NCBI RefSeq assembly: GCF_900188155.1
Contig: NZ_FZOG01000007.1
Location: forward strand, 167,742 to 231,741
Direction of reading: 5' to 3'
From: Pseudomonas segetis
GTDB lineage: Bacteria; Pseudomonadota; Gammaproteobacteria; Pseudomonadales; Pseudomonadaceae
Length of the DNA stretch: 64,000 nucleotides
Position numbers and translations under genes: made by a program. The notes beneath the pieces were generated by a model. It saw only the letters and a list, made by a program, of their open reading frames with translations, searched no databases and had not been told where the DNA came from. This document shows, one piece after another, positions 1-8,481 of the stretch (the stretch's first letter is position 1; the number at the start of each line of letters is the position of its first letter).

Positions 1-1037
1 GGCCCCTTGAGCTTCTTCACCCGCTTTTGCACGGCGAGGTACTCGAGGATACGGTCTTTGACTTCTTCCAGGCCATAGTGATCGGCGTCGAGAATGGTCT
101 CGGCGCGCGCCAGGTCAAGGCGAACCTTGCTCTGCGCCTTCCACGGCACGTTAGTCAGCCATTCGATGTAGGAGCGCACCACAGTGGCTTCAGCCGACAT
201 AGGCGACATCTGCTTGAGCTTATTCAACTCACTGGTGGCCTTGGCATGGGCATCCTTGCTCATACCCGATGTTTCGATGCGCTTTTTCAGCTCATCGATC
301 TCATTGTGGCCCTCGTCGATATCGCCCAGTTCTTTTTGAATGGCCTTCATCTGCTCATTCAAATAGTACTCGCGCTGGCTGCGCTCCATCTGCTTCTTGA
401 CCCGCCCGCGGATACGCTTTTCAACCTGAAGCAGGTCAACCTCGGCGTCGAGCAGGGCCAGCACGTGCTCGACACGCGCAGACAGATCGGTAATTTCGAG
501 GATTTCCTGCTTTTGCTCGATCTTCAGCGCCATGTGCGCGGCCATGGTATCGACCAGGCGACTTGGCTCATCGATACTGTTGAGCGATGACAGCACTTCA
601 GCCGGGACCTTCTTGCCCAGCTGCACATACTGCTCGAACTGGCTCAACAGGCTACGGGTGAAGACCTCTGACTCACGCTCGGCGACCTCAGCTTCGTCAA
701 GCAGCTGGACTTCCGAGCGGAAGTAGCCATCGGCCTCGATAAACTGCTCGATTTCACCCCGCTGCTCACCCTCAACCAGCACCTTGACGGTACCGTCGGG
801 CAGTTTGAGCAGCTGCAACACCGTGGCGACGGTGCCAACTCGGTAGAGGCCTTCTTCATTTGGATCATCGTCAGCCGGATTCTTTTGTGCGACCAGCAGG
901 ATCTGCTTTTCGCCCGACATCGCGGCTTCGAGTGCTTCTATGGATTTTTCACGCCCTACGAACAACGGGATGACCATGTGCGGATAGACCACGACATCGC
1001 GCAGCGGCAGGAGAGGCAATTCGATGGTTGTCTTCAT
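1..1037 (-). CDS. lon: ATP-dependent protease Lon, N-terminal part (runs off the window)
   Basis: Reading the minus strand from the ATG at 1037 gives MKTTIELPLLPLRDVVVYPH, a typical Lon start, and about 345 residues before the window edge. What is visible is the LON substrate-binding N domain (about residues 8-200) and the helical region leading to the AAA+ domain; it stops at VQKRVKKLKGP, just before where the Walker A loop should be. The AAA+ and Ser-Lys protease domains lie outside the window. Lon is a cytoplasmic homo-oligomeric protease that degrades misfolded and some regulatory proteins. It lies downstream of clpX, in the usual Pseudomonas order, but a terminator and a separate heat-shock-like promoter sit between them. 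Confidence 0.96.
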   Translation of the reverse strand, partial: MKTTIELPLLPLRDVVVYPHMVIPLFVGREKSIEALEAAMSGEKQILLVAQKNPADDDPNEEGLYRVGTVATVLQLLKLPDGTVKVLVEGEQRGEIEQFIEADGYFRSEVQLLDEAEVAERESEVFTRSLLSQFEQYVQLGKKVPAEVLSSLNSIDEPSRLVDTMAAHMALKIEQKQEILEITDLSARVEHVLALLDAEVDLLQVEKRIRGRVKKQMERSQREYYLNEQMKAIQKELGDIDEGHNEIDELKKRIETSGMSKDAHAKATSELNKLKQMSPMSAEATVVRSYIEWLTNVPWKAQSKVRLDLARAETILDADHYGLEEVKDRILEYLAVQKRVKKLKG

Positions 1038-1093
1038 GATTTCGGCTCTACAGCGACCATACGGCCGTAAACGATGGGAATGACCCTTGACCC

Positions 1094-1130
1094 TAAGATG
1101 GGGCTACCCCCAAGAAAAAACAAGCGCCAT
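1094..1130 (-). promoter_or_regulatory. Sigma-32-type heat-shock promoter of lon
   Basis: On the minus strand, CTTGTTT (CTTG at 1124-1121) is followed after 14 bases by CCCCATCTTA (1103-1094). The family consensus is CTTGAAA, 13-15 bases, CCCCATNT. The -10 element is essentially perfect and the -35 keeps the CTTG core but not AAA. The lon start codon is about 57 bases downstream of the -10. lon is a classical sigma-32 target, so the assignment fits. Confidence 0.72.
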
Positions 1131-1141
1131 GACTAAAAAAC

Positions 1142-1165
1142 AAAAAGGGCCCGCAGGCCCTTTTG
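1142..1165 (-). terminator. Intrinsic terminator after clpX
   Basis: AAAAGGGCC/GGCCCTTTT forms a 9-bp stem with a 4-base loop. On the minus strand it is followed by TTTTTGTTTTTT. It lies 22 bases past the clpX stop, so clpX transcripts should end before lon. Confidence 0.85.
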
Positions 1166-1187
1166 CATTCAGGATGTAACAGACGAA

Positions 1188-2471
1188 TTATGCGTCTGGC
1201 GCAGCCTTGGCTGGCGGCTCACTGTTTTCGTAGATCAACAGTGGCTGCGATGTGCCATCAATCACGCTTTCGTCGATGACGACCTTGCTGACATCCGTCT
1301 GAGATGGAATCTCATACATGGTGTCAAGCAGGATGCCCTCGAGGATGGAGCGCAAACCACGTGCACCGGTTTTACGTTCCAGCGCCTTTTGCGCGACCGA
1401 TTTCAGGGCGTCTGGACGGAACTCCAGGTCAACCCCTTCCAACTCGAACAACTTGGCGTACTGCTTGGTCAGGGCATTTTTTGGCTCGGTCAGAATCTGC
1501 ATCAATGCAGCTTCATCCAGCTCGTCCAGAGTTGCAATAACCGGCAAGCGGCCAACGAACTCGGGAATCAAACCAAACTTGACCAAATCATCAGGTTCGA
1601 CATTGCGCAGCGATTCGCCGATCTTCTTACCCAGGTCCTTACTGCGAACCTGCGCATTGAAACCAATACCGCCCTTCTCGGAGCGACCCTGGATCACTTT
1701 TTCCAAGCCAGAGAAAGCGCCACCACAGATAAACAGAATGCTGCGGGTATCAACCTGCAGGAACTCTTGCTGCGGATGCTTGCGACCACCCTGGGGTGGA
1801 ACCGAAGCAACGGTGCCCTCAATCAGCTTCAGCAACGCCTGCTGAACGCCCTCACCCGATACATCGCGAGTAATCGACGGGTTGTCAGACTTGCGTGAAA
1901 TCTTGTCGATTTCGTCGATGTAGACAATGCCCATCTGGGCCTTTTCCACATCGTAGTCGCACTTCTGCAACAGCTTCTGGATGATGTTCTCGACGTCTTC
2001 ACCCACATAACCAGCTTCGGTCAGGGTGGTCGCGTCGGCAATGGTGAACGGGACATTGAGCAAGCGCGCCAGGGTTTCAGCCAGCAGGGTCTTACCCGAG
2101 CCGGTTGGACCGATCAGCAAAATATTGCTTTTGCCCAGTTCAACATCGTCACTTTTCTTGTCGCGCTGGTTAAGGCGCTTGTAGTGGTTGTACACCGCTA
2201 CCGCCAGAACCTTTTTCGCACGCTCCTGACCAATTACGTACTGGTCAAGGATTGCGCTAATTTCTTTGGGCGCAGGTAATTTGTGCGCAGTACTTTCGGC
2301 CTGGGCTTCTTGCACCTCCTCGCGGATGATGTCGTTGCACAGGTCGACGCACTCGTCGCAGATAAAGACGGAAGGACCAGCAATCAATTTACGTACTTCA
2401 TGCTGGCTTTTGCCGCAGAAGGAGCAATAAAGCAGCTTGCCGTTGTCCTCGCCGTTGCGGGTGTCAGTCAT
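1188..2471 (-). CDS. clpX: ClpX, ATP-binding unfoldase subunit of ClpXP
   Basis: 427 residues from MTDTRNGEDNGKLLYC, the usual length; an upstream in-frame extension to 2516 was rejected because it precedes the conserved start. The N-terminal zinc-binding domain has Cys16, Cys19, Cys38 and Cys41. The AAA+ domain has Walker A GPTGSGKT near residues 121-128, a GYVGEDVE pore loop, Walker B IVYIDEID and the KGGIGFN loop that docks on ClpP. ClpX is a hexameric unfoldase that feeds tagged substrates to ClpP. It follows clpP by about 105 bases, and that gap holds its own sigma-32-like promoter. Confidence 0.98.
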   Translation of the reverse strand: MTDTRNGEDNGKLLYCSFCGKSQHEVRKLIAGPSVFICDECVDLCNDIIREEVQEAQAESTAHKLPAPKEISAILDQYVIGQERAKKVLAVAVYNHYKRLNQRDKKSDDVELGKSNILLIGPTGSGKTLLAETLARLLNVPFTIADATTLTEAGYVGEDVENIIQKLLQKCDYDVEKAQMGIVYIDEIDKISRKSDNPSITRDVSGEGVQQALLKLIEGTVASVPPQGGRKHPQQEFLQVDTRSILFICGGAFSGLEKVIQGRSEKGGIGFNAQVRSKDLGKKIGESLRNVEPDDLVKFGLIPEFVGRLPVIATLDELDEAALMQILTEPKNALTKQYAKLFELEGVDLEFRPDALKSVAQKALERKTGARGLRSILEGILLDTMYEIPSQTDVSKVVIDESVIDGTSQPLLIYENSEPPAKAAPDA

Positions 2472-2504
2472 TCGATCAATCCAATACGGTAGGCTTGAAA
2501 CACA

Positions 2505-2533
2505 AGATGAAGGCAAACGTGGGCTTTTTCAAG
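2505..2533 (-). promoter_or_regulatory. Sigma-32-type heat-shock promoter of clpX
   Basis: The minus strand reads CTTGAAA (2533-2527), 14 bases, CTTCATCT (2512-2505). The -35 is a perfect sigma-32 match; the -10 matches CCCCATNT at six of eight positions. The expected start of transcription is near 2498, about 27 bases before the clpX ATG. Together with the lon promoter it suggests clpX and lon can each be induced separately from clpP. Confidence 0.65.
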
Positions 2534-2576
2534 TCCACAGGTGGTTAGATAGACCAACCACCTTCATCTGAACTGC

Positions 2577-3218
2577 TTAGGCAGGCATATCACGCTTCAT
2601 CATTACCGAGTCGATCAGGCCATATTCAGCCGCACGCTCAGCGCTCATGAAGTTGTCACGCTCGGTATCACGCTCAATGGTTTCAAGCGTTTGACCGGTG
2701 TGATGGGCCAGCAAGGTATTGAGACGGTGACGAATGTGAAGGATTTCCTTCGCATGGATGTCAATGTCCGATGCCTGGCCCTGGAAGCCACCCAGAGGCT
2801 GGTGAATCATCATGCGCGAGTTTGGCAGGCAATGACGCTTGCCTGGCGCGCCACCGGCCAGCAGGAACGCACCCATGCTGCAGGCCTGGCCAATGCAGGT
2901 GGTCGACACGTCCGGCTTGATGAACTGCATGGTGTCGTAGATCGACATACCCGCAGTTACCGAGCCACCTGGCGAGTTGATATACAGGTGAATGTCTTTA
3001 TCCGGGTTTTCTGCTTCAAGGAACAGCAGCTGCGCGGCAACCAGATTGGCCATGTAGTCTTCGACCGGACCAATCAGGAAGATCACTCGCTCCTTGAGCA
3101 AACGTGAATAGATGTCGTAGGCGCGCTCACCACGGGCCGACTGCTCGACAACCATAGGTACCAAGCCGCCAGCGGCTTGCATGTCAGGCATTTGTTGCAT
3201 GAAAGGATTGCGGGACAT
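2577..3218 (-). CDS. clpP: ClpP, serine protease subunit of ClpXP/ClpAP
   Basis: 213 residues from ATG at 3218 (MSRNPFMQQM), including a short N-terminal propeptide region. A GTG at 3227 is only three bases from the AGGGAG ribosome site and was rejected. The catalytic triad is visible: Ser114 in ACSMGA, His139 in MMIHQP and Asp188 in the ERDNF segment. GGSVTAG is the oxyanion/substrate region. ClpP is the double-heptamer peptidase partnered with ClpX or ClpA in the cytoplasm. It sits between tig and clpX as in most Gammaproteobacteria. Confidence 0.97.
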   Translation of the reverse strand: MSRNPFMQQMPDMQAAGGLVPMVVEQSARGERAYDIYSRLLKERVIFLIGPVEDYMANLVAAQLLFLEAENPDKDIHLYINSPGGSVTAGMSIYDTMQFIKPDVSTTCIGQACSMGAFLLAGGAPGKRHCLPNSRMMIHQPLGGFQGQASDIDIHAKEILHIRHRLNTLLAHHTGQTLETIERDTERDNFMSAERAAEYGLIDSVMMKRDMPA

Positions 3219-3258
3219 TTCTTGCACTCGCTCCCTAGATAGTCATATTTCAAATACG

Positions 3259-3286
3259 CATAAGCCAGCACGAGGGCTGGCTTATG
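3259..3286 (-). terminator. Hairpin between tig and clpP
   Basis: CATAAGCCAGC (3259-3269) and GCTGGCTTATG (3276-3286) form a perfect 11-bp stem with a 6-base loop. On the minus strand the trailing bases GCGTATTTG are only weakly T-rich, so this may be a partial terminator or an RNA-stabilising structure at the tig 3' end. Confidence 0.6.
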
Positions 3287-3310
3287 GTGTGTTCGAACGA
3301 GGTAAAGAAA

Positions 3311-4621
3311 TCAGTCGGCTTTTGGAGCTTCCACCGGCTTGACAGCTTCTTCGTAAGAGACCTTTTTATCGGTCACATTCGCCTTCTGCAAAACAGTATC
3401 TACAACTTGCTCTTCGAGCACAACAGAGCGAACTTCGTTCATCTGCTGATCGTTCTTGTAGTACCAGGAAATAACCTGCTCAGGCTCTTGGTAAGCAGAG
3501 GCCATTTCAGTGATCAACTCTTTAACGCGAGCATCATCCGGCTTCAGATCGAACTGCTTGACTACCTCGGCAACGATCAAGCCCAGCACCACACGACGCT
3601 TGGCCTGCTCTTCGAACAGCTCGGCTGGCAGTTGGTCTGGCTTGATGTTGCCGCCGAACTGCTGAACAGCCTGAACGCGCAGACGGTCAACTTCGCTCGA
3701 CAGCAGCGCCTTTGGCACTTCGATCGGGTTGGCAGCCAGCAAGCCGTCCATCACCTGGTTCTTGACCTTGGATTTGATGGCTTGGCGCAGCTCGCGCTCC
3801 ATGTTCTTGCGAACTTCGGCGCGGAAACCTTCAATGCCGCCTTCCTTGATACCGAACAGCGCGAAGAAATCGTCATTCAGCTCAGGCAGCTTTGGCGCAG
3901 CAACAGCAGTCACATTGACAGTGAACTCTGCGGTTTTACCGGCCAGGTCGAGGTTTTGGTAATCTTCAGGGAAGGTTGGATTGATGACCTTCTCTTCACC
4001 AGCCTTGGCGCCAACCAGGGCGTCTTCAAAGCCAGGAATCATACGACCAGAACCCAGAACCAGCTGGGTGCCCTTGGCCGAACCACCTGCGAACTCAGCA
4101 CCGTCGATCTTGCCAACGAAGTCGATAGTCAGCTGGTCGCCAGTTTCAGCGGCACGCTCAACAGCTTCAAAGCTGGTGTTCTGCTTACGCAGGATATCCA
4201 GCATGTTGTCGACATCAGCATCAACAACTTCAGCTTCCAGGCGCTCGACAGCTATGGTGTCCAGGCCGGTTACTTCGAACTCGGGAAACACTTCGAAAGT
4301 AGCGACGTACTCGAGGTCCTTGCCCTTTTCGAACGACTTTGGCTCTACCGCTGGCTGGCCAGCCGGGTTCAGCTTCTGCTCGACAACAGCTTCATAGAAG
4401 GTCGCCTGGATCAGCTCGCCCAAGGCTTCTTGGCGCGCCGAGTCTTCGTAGCGCTGACGAATAACGCTCATCGGTACCTTGCCTGGACGGAAGCCAGGGA
4501 CCTTGGCGCGACGAGCAGTCTGCTGCAGACGCTTGTTGACTTCGGTCTCGATGCGCTCGACGGGTACACCGACGGTCATGCGACGCTCGAGTACGGAAGT
4601 GTTTTCAACAGAAACTTGCAT
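3311..4621 (-). CDS. tig: Trigger factor, ribosome-associated chaperone and prolyl isomerase
   Basis: 436 residues from MQVSVENTSV, with a GAGG site eight bases upstream; an upstream extension to 4684 has no support. The ribosome-binding signature GFRPGKVP is at residues 43-50. An FKBP-type isomerase domain follows (about 150-245, with DQLTIDFVGKIDG at its start), then the helical C-terminal substrate cradle. Trigger factor docks at ribosomal protein L23 and shields nascent chains. It is the first protein gene after the tRNA operon. Confidence 0.98.
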   Translation of the reverse strand: MQVSVENTSVLERRMTVGVPVERIETEVNKRLQQTARRAKVPGFRPGKVPMSVIRQRYEDSARQEALGELIQATFYEAVVEQKLNPAGQPAVEPKSFEKGKDLEYVATFEVFPEFEVTGLDTIAVERLEAEVVDADVDNMLDILRKQNTSFEAVERAAETGDQLTIDFVGKIDGAEFAGGSAKGTQLVLGSGRMIPGFEDALVGAKAGEEKVINPTFPEDYQNLDLAGKTAEFTVNVTAVAAPKLPELNDDFFALFGIKEGGIEGFRAEVRKNMERELRQAIKSKVKNQVMDGLLAANPIEVPKALLSSEVDRLRVQAVQQFGGNIKPDQLPAELFEEQAKRRVVLGLIVAEVVKQFDLKPDDARVKELITEMASAYQEPEQVISWYYKNDQQMNEVRSVVLEEQVVDTVLQKANVTDKKVSYEEAVKPVEAPKAD

Positions 4622-5061
4622 TGATAATCCTCGTTGCACAGACATTAAGCCGACTGTTTCCAGTCCCAGATCAAGGGCATGCATTCTAGAGGGTCAATTT
4701 ACAGAAGTCACCCTAGATGCAGGCGGCAAACGGGAGATAACTAATAGATGGTGCGCACGCAGAGCCTTGGACTCATGCATTGGCCACCATCGCAGCAACG
4801 CCTTTAAATACGGGCGCTGTGCTTTGTTAATCAGCGTATTTGTGTTCCCCAAACGCGGTAATGGTCTAGCCAGGTACAGCCTTCAGGGCACAGCCGGGGC
4901 GCATAATACACCTTTTGTATTGACCAATGGTAAAAAGCTATTTTTCACCAGCGCCGCAGCGACCTGCTCCGGCAAGACAATACAAATCAACGGCTTAACC
5001 AGCCCCTGCGCAATGATTCAGGCATACAGGCATCATCCGCCTGAAACACCCTTAAACGAAA
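4622..5061. other. Intergenic region between the tRNA operon and tig
   Basis: About 440 bases with no convincing protein gene. It should contain the tig promoter on the minus strand; TAGAAT near 4689-4694 is a possible -10, but I could not match a good -35 to it. Confidence 0.4.
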
Positions 5062-5087
5062 AAAGGCAGCCGTTGCGGGCTGCCTTT
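5062..5087 (-). terminator. Terminator of the tRNA operon
   Basis: AAAGGCAGCC/GGCTGCCTTT forms a 10-bp stem with a 6-base loop; on the minus strand it runs into TTTTTTCG. It lies about 50 bases beyond tRNA-Leu. Confidence 0.85.
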
Positions 5088-5137
5088 GAACTTTGCTTTC
5101 AGATCGAACGTTTCCCGACTGAAAACACTACCTTAAT

Positions 5138-5222
5138 TGGTGCGGACGGAGAGACTCGAACTCTCACAGCTTGCGCCGCTGGAACCTAAATCCAGTGTGT
5201 CTACCAATTTCACCACGTCCGC
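5138..5222 (-). tRNA. tRNA-Leu (anticodon UAG)
   Basis: 85 nucleotides beginning GCGGACGTGGTG and ending in an encoded CCA (TGG at 5138-5140 on the plus strand). The anticodon stem CTGGA/TCCAG encloses loop TTTAGGT, giving anticodon TAG. The long variable arm and GTTCGAGTC T-arm are those of a class II leucine tRNA. Confidence 0.97.
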
Positions 5223-5240
5223 AAAACAAGGGGGTGAAAC

Positions 5241-5271
5241 ATAAGAGCCAGGCCTAAGGCCTGGCTCTTAT
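5241..5271. repeat. Perfect 14-bp inverted repeat between tRNA-His and tRNA-Leu
   Basis: ATAAGAGCCAGGCC (5241-5254), loop TAA, GGCCTGGCTCTTAT (5258-5271). It lies within the polycistronic tRNA transcript and has no T-tract on the minus strand, so a processing or partial-termination structure is likelier than a full terminator. Confidence 0.7.
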
Positions 5272-5281
5272 TTCAGCAATA

Positions 5282-5357
5282 TGGGGTGGACGATGGGGAT
5301 CGAACCCACGACAACAGGAGTCACAATCCTGTGCTCTACCAACTGAGCTACGCCCAC
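5282..5357 (-). tRNA. tRNA-His (anticodon GUG)
   Basis: 76 nucleotides beginning GTGGGCGTAGCTCAG and ending in encoded CCA. Loop TTGTGAC gives anticodon GTG. The discriminator base is C, and the base just upstream (5358) is G, so the G-1 identity nucleotide that pairs with C73 is present in the precursor. Confidence 0.97.
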
Positions 5358-5387
5358 CATATAACTACTTGAGCCAAAGCTGCCAAA

Positions 5388-5464
5388 TGGCACGCCCGGC
5401 AGGACTCGAACCTGCGACCATCCGCTTAGAAGGCGGATGCTCTATCCAGCTGAGCTACGGGCGC
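5388..5464 (-). tRNA. tRNA-Arg (anticodon UCU)
   Basis: 77 nucleotides beginning GCGCCCGTAGCTCAG and ending in encoded CCA. Loop TTCTAAG gives anticodon TCT, which reads AGA/AGG. It is the first tRNA of the Arg-His-Leu operon. Confidence 0.97.
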
Positions 5465-5583
5465 TTATCCATCTGCAGAAGCAGACTTTAAGCTTTCGGC
5501 ATTCTCACAAACACTTACCAGATAAGTAGCTTGCTTGTTTGCCGTCTTACCCAGCGACTGGCTGTGCTCGACAAGCGGGGCGA

Positions 5584-5612
5584 ATGTTAATGGCGGATTA
5601 CATATCCGTCAA
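5584..5612 (-). promoter_or_regulatory. Sigma-70 promoter of the tRNA operon
   Basis: On the minus strand TTGACG (5612-5607), a 17-base spacer and TAACAT (5589-5584) form a near-consensus promoter, followed by a GC-rich discriminator (CGCCCCGC). That is typical of stringently controlled stable-RNA promoters. It lies about 120 bases upstream of tRNA-Arg. Confidence 0.8.
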
Positions 5613-5744
5613 CACTAAAATCAAAAAAAATCAGTGAGATAAAGGAGTTACACGAATTTCGTGGCTTAGCGCCTTTGCCCCACGCCTGCTCCGTGCGAGA
5701 ATACGCATCCTTTTTCCACCCTCTCTAATGGTTAACCACGCGCA

Positions 5745-6599
5745 ATGACCGCACAACTGATTGACGGTAAAGCGATTGCTGCCAGCCTTCGCCAGCAGAT
5801 AGCCAAATCTGTCGCCGAGCGACGCCAGCAAGGACTGCGAGCGCCGGGCCTTGCTGTGATCCTGGTGGGCAGCGACCCTGCCTCTCAGGTTTATGTCTCG
5901 CACAAACGTAAGGACTGTGAAGAAGTAGGCTTCCTGTCGCAGGCCTATGACCTGCCAGCCGATACCCGCCAGGAAGATTTGGCGGCACTGATTGATCAAT
6001 TGAACCAAGACCCAACCATCGACGGGATCCTTGTTCAACTGCCGCTTCCCGAACACCTCGACTCTTCGCTGATTCTTGAGCGAATTCGCCCAGATAAAGA
6101 TGTCGATGGCTTCCACCCTTACAATATTGGCCGCCTTGCGCAGCGCATGCCGCTGCTGCGTCCATGCACACCAAAAGGCATCATGACCCTGCTCGAAAGC
6201 ACCGGCGTCGACCTTTATGGCTTGCACGCGGTGGTCGTTGGCGCATCGAATATTGTCGGTCGACCAATGGCCATGGAGCTGTTGCTCGCCGGTTGCACCG
6301 TGACAGTGACTCACCGTTTCACCAAGGACCTGGCTCGCCACGTTGGCGATGCCGACCTGCTGGTGGTCGCGGCTGGCAAGCCTGGGCTGGTCAAGGGCGA
6401 ATGGGTCAAGCCGGGCGCGATCGTGATTGATGTCGGGATCAACCGCCAGGAAGATGGCAAGTTGATTGGTGATGTGGTGTACGAAACCGCCCTGCCTCGC
6501 GCAGGCTGGATCACACCCGTACCCGGCGGTGTTGGCCCGATGACGCGCGCAGGCTTGCTGGAAAACACCTTGCACGCGGCAGAACACCTGCACGACTAA
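5745..6599 (+). CDS. folD: FolD, methylenetetrahydrofolate dehydrogenase/cyclohydrolase
   Basis: 284 residues, standard length. It interconverts 5,10-methylene-, methenyl- and 10-formyl-tetrahydrofolate with NADP in the cytoplasm. Tyr50 and Lys54 (QVYVSHKRKD) are the active-site pair; the first signature is around residues 75-100 (DGILVQLPLPEHL), the second is PVPGGVGPMTRAGLLENT near the C terminus. A GASNIVGRPM nucleotide loop is near residue 165. It is convergent with the importer operon and shares a bidirectional terminator with it. In P. aeruginosa, as I recall, cysS is the next gene; here an 10-kb block intervenes. Confidence 0.98.
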   Translation: MTAQLIDGKAIAASLRQQIAKSVAERRQQGLRAPGLAVILVGSDPASQVYVSHKRKDCEEVGFLSQAYDLPADTRQEDLAALIDQLNQDPTIDGILVQLPLPEHLDSSLILERIRPDKDVDGFHPYNIGRLAQRMPLLRPCTPKGIMTLLESTGVDLYGLHAVVVGASNIVGRPMAMELLLAGCTVTVTHRFTKDLARHVGDADLLVVAAGKPGLVKGEWVKPGAIVIDVGINRQEDGKLIGDVVYETALPRAGWITPVPGGVGPMTRAGLLENTLHAAEHLHD

Positions 6600-6614
6600 G
6601 CACAGGGCTTGAAT

Positions 6615-6649
6615 AAAAAACGGCAGGCGCTTAGCGTCTGCCGTTTTTT
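6615..6649. terminator. Bidirectional terminator between folD and glpV
   Basis: AAAAAACGGCAGGCG and CGTCTGCCGTTTTTT pair through a 9-bp GC-rich stem (one G-U) flanked by A6 and T6 runs, so it works for folD on the plus strand and the importer operon on the minus strand. Confidence 0.92.
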
Positions 6650-6677
6650 ATTTGTGCGAGCTTTACTCTGGCTTGGC

Positions 6678-8420
6678 TTACTTGCGCGCCTGCTCCCATG
6701 ATTTCAGCAGGTCGGCGTAGTTAACCGTCTCCCCCTTGGGCTTCTCGTTAGCCAGCTTGGGCTTTGGCGCGCCCGGTTGATCCAACCAGTACTGCGGATC
6801 ACGGGGCTCGTTAAGCTTGGGCCCACATTCGCCCAGTACATTGGCCCGCTCCAAACGACCGAGCATGGTGTCCTGTGCTGCGGCCAGGCCATCCAAAGCC
6901 TCTTGCGGGGTTTTGTCGCCACTGGCGGCCTCGGCAATAAACTGCCACCAGAGCTGCGCCAGGCGCGGATAATCGGGCACATTGGTACCTGTTGGCGTCC
7001 ACTGCACACGCGCCGGGCTGCGATAGAACTCAACCAGACCACCCAGTTTCGGCGCGATGTCGGTCATGGCCTGCGAGTTGATGTCCGACTCACGAATAGG
7101 CGTCAGGCCAACCAGGGTCTTCTTCAGCGACACGGTTTTCGAGGTCACGAACTGCGCATACAGCCAGGCGGCAAGACGCTGTTTCTCAGGCGTCGACTTG
7201 AGGAAGGTCCATGATCCGGTGTCCTGATAACCGAGCTTCATGCCCTCTTCCCAGTACGGCCCTTTAGGCGAAGGCGCCATCCGCCACTTTGGCGTGCCAT
7301 CAGCATTAACCACCGGCAAACCTGGCTTGGTCATATCCGCGGTAAAGGCGGTGTACCAGAAGATTTGCTGGGCAATGTTACCCTGTGCAGGCACGGGCCC
7401 TGCTTCAGAGAAAGTCATGCCCTGCGCTTCTGGCGGTGCGTACTGGCGCAGCCAATCGACGTACTTCTGGGTCGCAAAGACGGCCGCCGGAGCATTGGTG
7501 GCACCGCCACGGGCAACGCTCGAACCCACCGGGCGACATCCGTCTACCCGAATACCCCACTCATCAACTGGCAGGCCATTGGGCAAGCCCTTGTCGCCGC
7601 CGCCCGCCATGGAAAACCAGGCATCGGTGAAGCGCCAGCCGAGCGATGGGTCTTTCTTGCCGTAATCCATGTGGCCGTAGACTTTCTTGCCGTCGATCTC
7701 CTTGACATCTTCAGAGAAGAACTTGGCGATGTCTTCGTAGGCCGACCAGTTGACCGGCACACCCAACTCATAGCCATATTTTTCCTTGAACTTGGCTTTC
7801 AGGTCAGCGCGCTCAAACCAATCCGCGCGAAACCAGTAAAGGTTGGCGAACTGCTGGTCGGGTAGTTGATACAGCTTGCCATCCGGCCCGGTGGTGAAGG
7901 ATATGCCGATAAAATCGGGCAGATCCAGGGTTGGCGAAGTGAAGTCCTTGCCTTCGTTGGCAATCATGTCGCTGATGGCCACTGCCTTGCCGTAGCGAAA
8001 GTGAGTGCCGATCAGGTCAGAGTCGTTGATATAGCCGTCGTAGATGTTTTTATCTGATTGCATCTGGGTTTGCAGCTTTTCAACCACGTCGCCTTCTTGC
8101 ATCAGGTCATGGGTGAGCTTGATCCCGGTGATTTCACTGAAGGCCTTGGCCAGCACCTTGGACTCATACTCATGGGTGGCGATGGTTTCGGATGCCACGT
8201 TAATGGTCATGCCGCGAAACGGCTCTGCCGCCTTGATAAACCACTTGAGCTCGGCCAGTTGTTGTTCAGGCGTGAGTGTCGAGGGACTAAACTCACTTGC
8301 CATCCATTTCTTCGCCGCATCCTCATAAGCATCGGCCCAAGCCGCGCCACTGAGTCCGGACAACGCCAGCAAGGCAGCCAGCGCCATGCTATGTCGGGTT
8401 TTGTTGTTATTTTCGAACAT
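6678..8420 (-). CDS. glpV: Glycerol-type ABC importer, periplasmic substrate-binding protein
   Basis: 580 residues from MFENNNKTRHSMALA, chosen because GGAGG lies seven bases upstream. It has a Sec signal peptide ending near AAWA and a mature part of about 555 residues, unusually long for an extracytoplasmic solute-binding protein but typical of this subfamily. The last gene of a six-gene minus-strand operon with two ATPases, two permeases and a small DUF2160 membrane protein; this set is the GlpSTPQUV glycerol importer described in Rhizobium leguminosarum. Substrate (glycerol or a related small polyol/alcohol) is inferred from that layout, not from binding residues. Confidence 0.85.
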   Translation of the reverse strand: MFENNNKTRHSMALAALLALSGLSGAAWADAYEDAAKKWMASEFSPSTLTPEQQLAELKWFIKAAEPFRGMTINVASETIATHEYESKVLAKAFSEITGIKLTHDLMQEGDVVEKLQTQMQSDKNIYDGYINDSDLIGTHFRYGKAVAISDMIANEGKDFTSPTLDLPDFIGISFTTGPDGKLYQLPDQQFANLYWFRADWFERADLKAKFKEKYGYELGVPVNWSAYEDIAKFFSEDVKEIDGKKVYGHMDYGKKDPSLGWRFTDAWFSMAGGGDKGLPNGLPVDEWGIRVDGCRPVGSSVARGGATNAPAAVFATQKYVDWLRQYAPPEAQGMTFSEAGPVPAQGNIAQQIFWYTAFTADMTKPGLPVVNADGTPKWRMAPSPKGPYWEEGMKLGYQDTGSWTFLKSTPEKQRLAAWLYAQFVTSKTVSLKKTLVGLTPIRESDINSQAMTDIAPKLGGLVEFYRSPARVQWTPTGTNVPDYPRLAQLWWQFIAEAASGDKTPQEALDGLAAAQDTMLGRLERANVLGECGPKLNEPRDPQYWLDQPGAPKPKLANEKPKGETVNYADLLKSWEQARK

Positions 8421-8481
8421 AGAGACCTCCATCTCAGGGTATTTACCAAAGCCAGGAAATGCCGCTACCAACTGCCCTCCA

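Noticed and set aside
3284..4624. 446-codon plus-strand ORF over tig
   Set aside because: It is fully antisense to the well-supported tig gene and its translation matches no family.
5631..6593. 320-codon minus-strand ORF over folD
   Set aside because: Antisense to folD, whose protein is intact and conserved.
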